Assembly: GCA_021814735.1 (NCBI GenBank)
Contig: JAKAHX010000010.1
Location: 1-15,064, forward strand
Length of the DNA stretch: 15,064 nucleotides
DNA from: Chloroflexota bacterium
Lineage (GTDB): Bacteria; Chloroflexota; Limnocylindria; Limnocylindrales; CSP1-4
Direction: 5' to 3'
The notes below the pieces were generated by a model. The model worked only from the letters and a program-made list of their open reading frames with translations, ran no database searches and was not told where the DNA came from. Every line of letters begins with the position of its first letter. Position 1 is the first letter of the stretch. Shown in pieces: positions 12,448-15,064 of the stretch. The translations under genes were made by a program, and so were the position numbers.

Positions 12448-15064
12448 ATGACCGAACCCACGCGGATGACCGTGAACCGGGCGCCGCAGACCGTCGTGGT
12501 GGACCTGGAACGGAGCCTGCTCTCGGTGCTCCGGGACGAGCTGGGCCTGCTCGGCGCCAGGATGAGCTGCGGCGAGGGCGAGTGCGGTGCCTGTACCGTG
12601 CTGCTGGACGGCACCCCGGTCCGTTCGTGTGTCACCCCGGTGCGCGAGGCCGCGGGACGGTCGGTCACGACGGTGGAGGGACTCTCCGCCGGCGGCCAGC
12701 TGCATCCTGTGGCCCGCGCCTTCCTCGAGGAGGGCGCGGTGCAGTGCGGCTTCTGCACGAGCGGCATGATCGTCAGCGCTGCCGCGCTCCTCGCGCGCGA
12801 TCCGCACCCCGACGAGGCCGCCATCCGCGAGGCGCTCGAGGGAAACATCTGCCGGTGCGGCACCTACCCCCGGATCCTGCGTGCCGTCTCGCGGGCCGCC
12901 GCGCTGGCCTCCGGCGCGGACCGCGCCGCGGGCCCCGAGCCGGACGGTCAGGCCGACCATGCCGGCGAGAACGGGACGACGGTCCCGGCCGTCCGCACGA
13001 CCCTCCCCACGGCCGAAGCCTCGCTGCCCCGGCCACCGGCTCCCTGGGACCTGCTGCCCCCGGAGGAGCGCGACTACTTCGGGATGCTGGGCGACGGGCT
13101 CGTCGTCGTCCTGCCACCGTCGGAGGCGGCGCGAAACCACCGTGACCAGCCGGGGCCCTGGCACGCCAACGGCGGCGCGTGGCTCCACGTGGGTGCGACC
13201 GGCGTCACCACCGCCTTTACCGGCAAGGTGGACTTCGGGCAGCACAACCGGCGGGCCCTGGCGCTCCTGGTGGCGGCGGAGCTGGGCGTCCCGGTCGACT
13301 CGGTGCGCCTCGTGATGGGCGACACGGACGTCTGCCCCTACGACGTGGGCACCTTCGGGAGCCGGTCCATCACGGACGTCGGTCAGTACCTCCGGGCGAC
13401 GGCGATCCGGGCACGCCAGCTGCTGGTGGAGGCGGCCGCCGGGCACCCCGGGCTAGGGGACGGCGCCCTCGAGATCCGCGACGGCAGGATCGGCGCGCTG
13501 TCGGGGGGACGGACGGTGGGGCTGCCGGAGTTGCTGACGGGTGTGCGACGCGTCGCACAGGCCGACATGGCCCTCGCGACCAGCGGGGAGCCGCGCCCGG
13601 TGGAGCAGCACCACTCGCCTGGCGCCGGGGCGGTGGACGGGGTGACGGGCCGACGACGATACGTCTCGGACCTGGTCCGCCCCGGCATGCTCCACGGCAA
13701 GGTGCTCCGACCGCCGTCCTTCGGGGCCACCCTGCGCTCCGTGGACCTCTCGGCTGCCCGTGGCATGCCCGGCGTCACGGTCGTACAGGACGGCTCGTTC
13801 GTCGGCGTGACCGCCCCGTCCCTGCCTGGGGCGACGCGGGCGCTGGCCTCGATCCGGGCGGAGTGGGACGAGGTACCCCAGCCGTCGGAGGCCGCCATCG
13901 AGGACTACCTCCGGTCGCATCCCTCGGCCGGTCACGGATGGGAGGGCCCCGTCCGACAGGAGACGGGCGACGTCGAGCGTGCCCTGGCCACCGCCGAGAT
14001 CCGACTCGACGCCACCTACACGGCCGCGTACATCGCGCACGTGCCGCTCGAGACCCGTGCCGCGCTCGCCGAATGGGACGGTGATCGGCTCACGGTCTGG
14101 ACCGGGACCCAGCGGCCGTTCGGGGTGCGGGAACAGCTCGCCGGCGCACTCGGTATCCCGCAGGAGCGGATCCGCGTGGTGGTGCCGGCCACGGGCGGGG
14201 GCTGGGGTGGCAAGCACAGCGGGGACGCGGCGGTGGAGGCGGCCCGCCTGGCGCGCGCGGTCGGGCGCCCGGTGCGAGTCCGCTGGGGCCGGGAGGAGGA
14301 GACCACCTGGGCGTACTTCCGCCCCTACGCCATCATGGACGTCCGCAGCGGGGCCGCTCGTGACGGATCGCTGTGGGCGTGGGAGTTCCGCAACCTGCAC
14401 GCCGGCCCGAACGCCCTCGATACGCCGTACGAGGTCGCCAACCGGCGCGTGGAGTTCCAGCCCACCGCGGCGCCGCTCCGGACGGGCTCGTACCGCGCCC
14501 TGGCCGCCACCGCCAACAACTTCGCGCGCGAGTCACACATGGACGAACTGGCGCACGCGCTGGGCGTCGATCCGCTCGAGTTCCGCCTCCGAAACCTGCG
14601 CGACGACCGCCTCGCCACCGTCCTGCGCGCCGCCGCGGACCGCGCAGGGTGGGGCCGGCGCGCTGAGCCGGGCCGCGGGCTGGGGATCGCCGGCGGGATC
14701 GAGAAGTGGGCGCGCATCGCCACCGTCGCCGACGTCCGGGTCCGAGCGGATGGGCACGTCGAGCTCCAGGGCATCGTGAGCGCCTACGAGTGCGGGCGGG
14801 TGGTGGACCGGGACGGCCTCCGCAACCAGGTCGAGGGAGCCACCGTCATGGGGCTCGGTGCCGCGCTGTTCGAGGCGGTCCACTTCGAGCAGGGCCGGAT
14901 CCTCAACCCGAAGCTGTCGCAATACCGCGTCCCGCGTTTCTCGGACGTGCCGCCGATCGAGGTCGTGCTGATCGACCGGCCCGACCTGGAGCCGGCCGGG
15001 GGCGGCGAGGTGCCCATCATCGCGGTGGCGCCCGCGATCGCCAACGCGATCTTCGCCGCCACGG
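12448..15064 (+). CDS. Fused [2Fe-2S]/molybdopterin hydroxylase, isoquinoline 1-oxidoreductase-like (C-terminus off the right edge)
   Basis: One frame stays open from ATG at 12448 (GGAGG seven bases upstream) to the window end, 872 codons. Residues 1-155 are the iron-sulphur subunit of xanthine-oxidase-family enzymes. They carry a plant-type cluster on C41, C46, C49 and C61 and a second cluster on C100, C103, C135 and C137 (QCGFC and CRCGTYPRI). A Pro/Ala linker (156-198) leads to the molybdopterin subunit. There the segment VDFGQHNRRALALLVAAELG...GTFGSRSI (261-308) comes before the hammerhead domain (from about 400) and the GGGWGGKH cofactor motif. This is the permuted order of the IorB family, not that of XDH or CoxL. 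Glu854 in GGGEVPIIAVAPAIANAIF is the catalytic base. No FAD subunit is seen, as in IorAB, so electrons may go to a cytochrome. The substrate, probably an N-heterocycle or aldehyde, cannot be told. Confidence 0.92.
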   Translation, partial: MTEPTRMTVNRAPQTVVVDLERSLLSVLRDELGLLGARMSCGEGECGACTVLLDGTPVRSCVTPVREAAGRSVTTVEGLSAGGQLHPVARAFLEEGAVQCGFCTSGMIVSAAALLARDPHPDEAAIREALEGNICRCGTYPRILRAVSRAAALASGADRAAGPEPDGQADHAGENGTTVPAVRTTLPTAEASLPRPPAPWDLLPPEERDYFGMLGDGLVVVLPPSEAARNHRDQPGPWHANGGAWLHVGATGVTTAFTGKVDFGQHNRRALALLVAAELGVPVDSVRLVMGDTDVCPYDVGTFGSRSITDVGQYLRATAIRARQLLVEAAAGHPGLGDGALEIRDGRIGALSGGRTVGLPELLTGVRRVAQADMALATSGEPRPVEQHHSPGAGAVDGVTGRRRYVSDLVRPGMLHGKVLRPPSFGATLRSVDLSAARGMPGVTVVQDGSFVGVTAPSLPGATRALASIRAEWDEVPQPSEAAIEDYLRSHPSAGHGWEGPVRQETGDVERALATAEIRLDATYTAAYIAHVPLETRAALAEWDGDRLTVWTGTQRPFGVREQLAGALGIPQERIRVVVPATGGGWGGKHSGDAAVEAARLARAVGRPVRVRWGREEETTWAYFRPYAIMDVRSGAARDGSLWAWEFRNLHAGPNALDTPYEVANRRVEFQPTAAPLRTGSYRALAATANNFARESHMDELAHALGVDPLEFRLRNLRDDRLATVLRAAADRAGWGRRAEPGRGLGIAGGIEKWARIATVADVRVRADGHVELQGIVSAYECGRVVDRDGLRNQVEGATVMGLGAALFEAVHFEQGRILNPKLSQYRVPRFSDVPPIEVVLIDRPDLEPAGGGEVPIIAVAPAIANAIFAAT

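Noticed and set aside
12443..12451. An ATG five bases before the chosen hydroxylase start
   Set aside because: It reads ATG CCA TGA and stops at once; the ATG at 12448 opens the long frame.
11196..12863. A 555-codon minus-strand open frame across the histidine kinase and hydroxylase start
   Set aside because: It has no recognisable domain and lies opposite intact kinase motifs and iron-sulphur cysteines.

Overview
This 15 kb window is GC-rich throughout, densely coded, and almost free of non-coding DNA: the longest gap is about 230 bases. It looks like the chromosome of a high-GC, probably monoderm bacterium. The Pro/Ala/Ser/Gly-rich linkers, many ATGA stop/start overlaps, a MacAB-like transporter with no outer-membrane partner in view, and fused redox subunits would suit Chloroflexota (Limnocylindria- or Dormibacter-like lineages) or Actinomycetota. 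That placement is inference; no rRNA or other marker gene is present. No tRNA, CRISPR array, transposase or phage gene was seen.

Left end, minus strand (1-1212): an ECF sigma factor gene overlaps, by ATGA, a second gene that runs off the left edge. The second gene starts at 424 and stays open to base 1. Its C-terminal visible residues look like the start of an O6-alkylguanine-DNA alkyltransferase domain, behind an N-terminal segment reminiscent of anti-sigma factors. This coupling is the most unusual thing in the window and could be an alkylation-sensing sigma switch.

1213-4285, plus strand: after a divergent intergenic region holding a 13-bp perfect inverted repeat comes a three-gene flavin electron-transfer operon. 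It encodes a ferric-reductase/NOX-type membrane NAD(P)H oxidoreductase with two paired haem histidines, a membrane-anchored FMN-binding protein with an SGAT flavinylation site, and ApbE, the FMN transferase that would load it. Together they would move electrons from cytosolic NAD(P)H across the membrane to a covalent FMN outside.

4286-12419, plus strand: a short regulatory region with an 11-bp-period TTCAG direct repeat precedes a cell-envelope stress and export module. The genes are a PDZ-less HtrA-type membrane serine protease, a membrane fusion protein with an exceptionally long Ala/Gln-rich helical region, a MacB-type ABC ATPase and permease, a small membrane-anchored DUF5666-like protein, and an OmpR-type response regulator with its histidine kinase. 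The regulator is the obvious candidate to bind the TTCAG repeat.

12448-15064, plus strand: 28 bases after the kinase begins a large open reading frame that runs off the right edge. It fuses a [2Fe-2S] small subunit to an isoquinoline-1-oxidoreductase-like molybdopterin subunit whose domains appear in circularly permuted order. Catalytic Glu854 lies close to the edge, so only a short C-terminus is missing.
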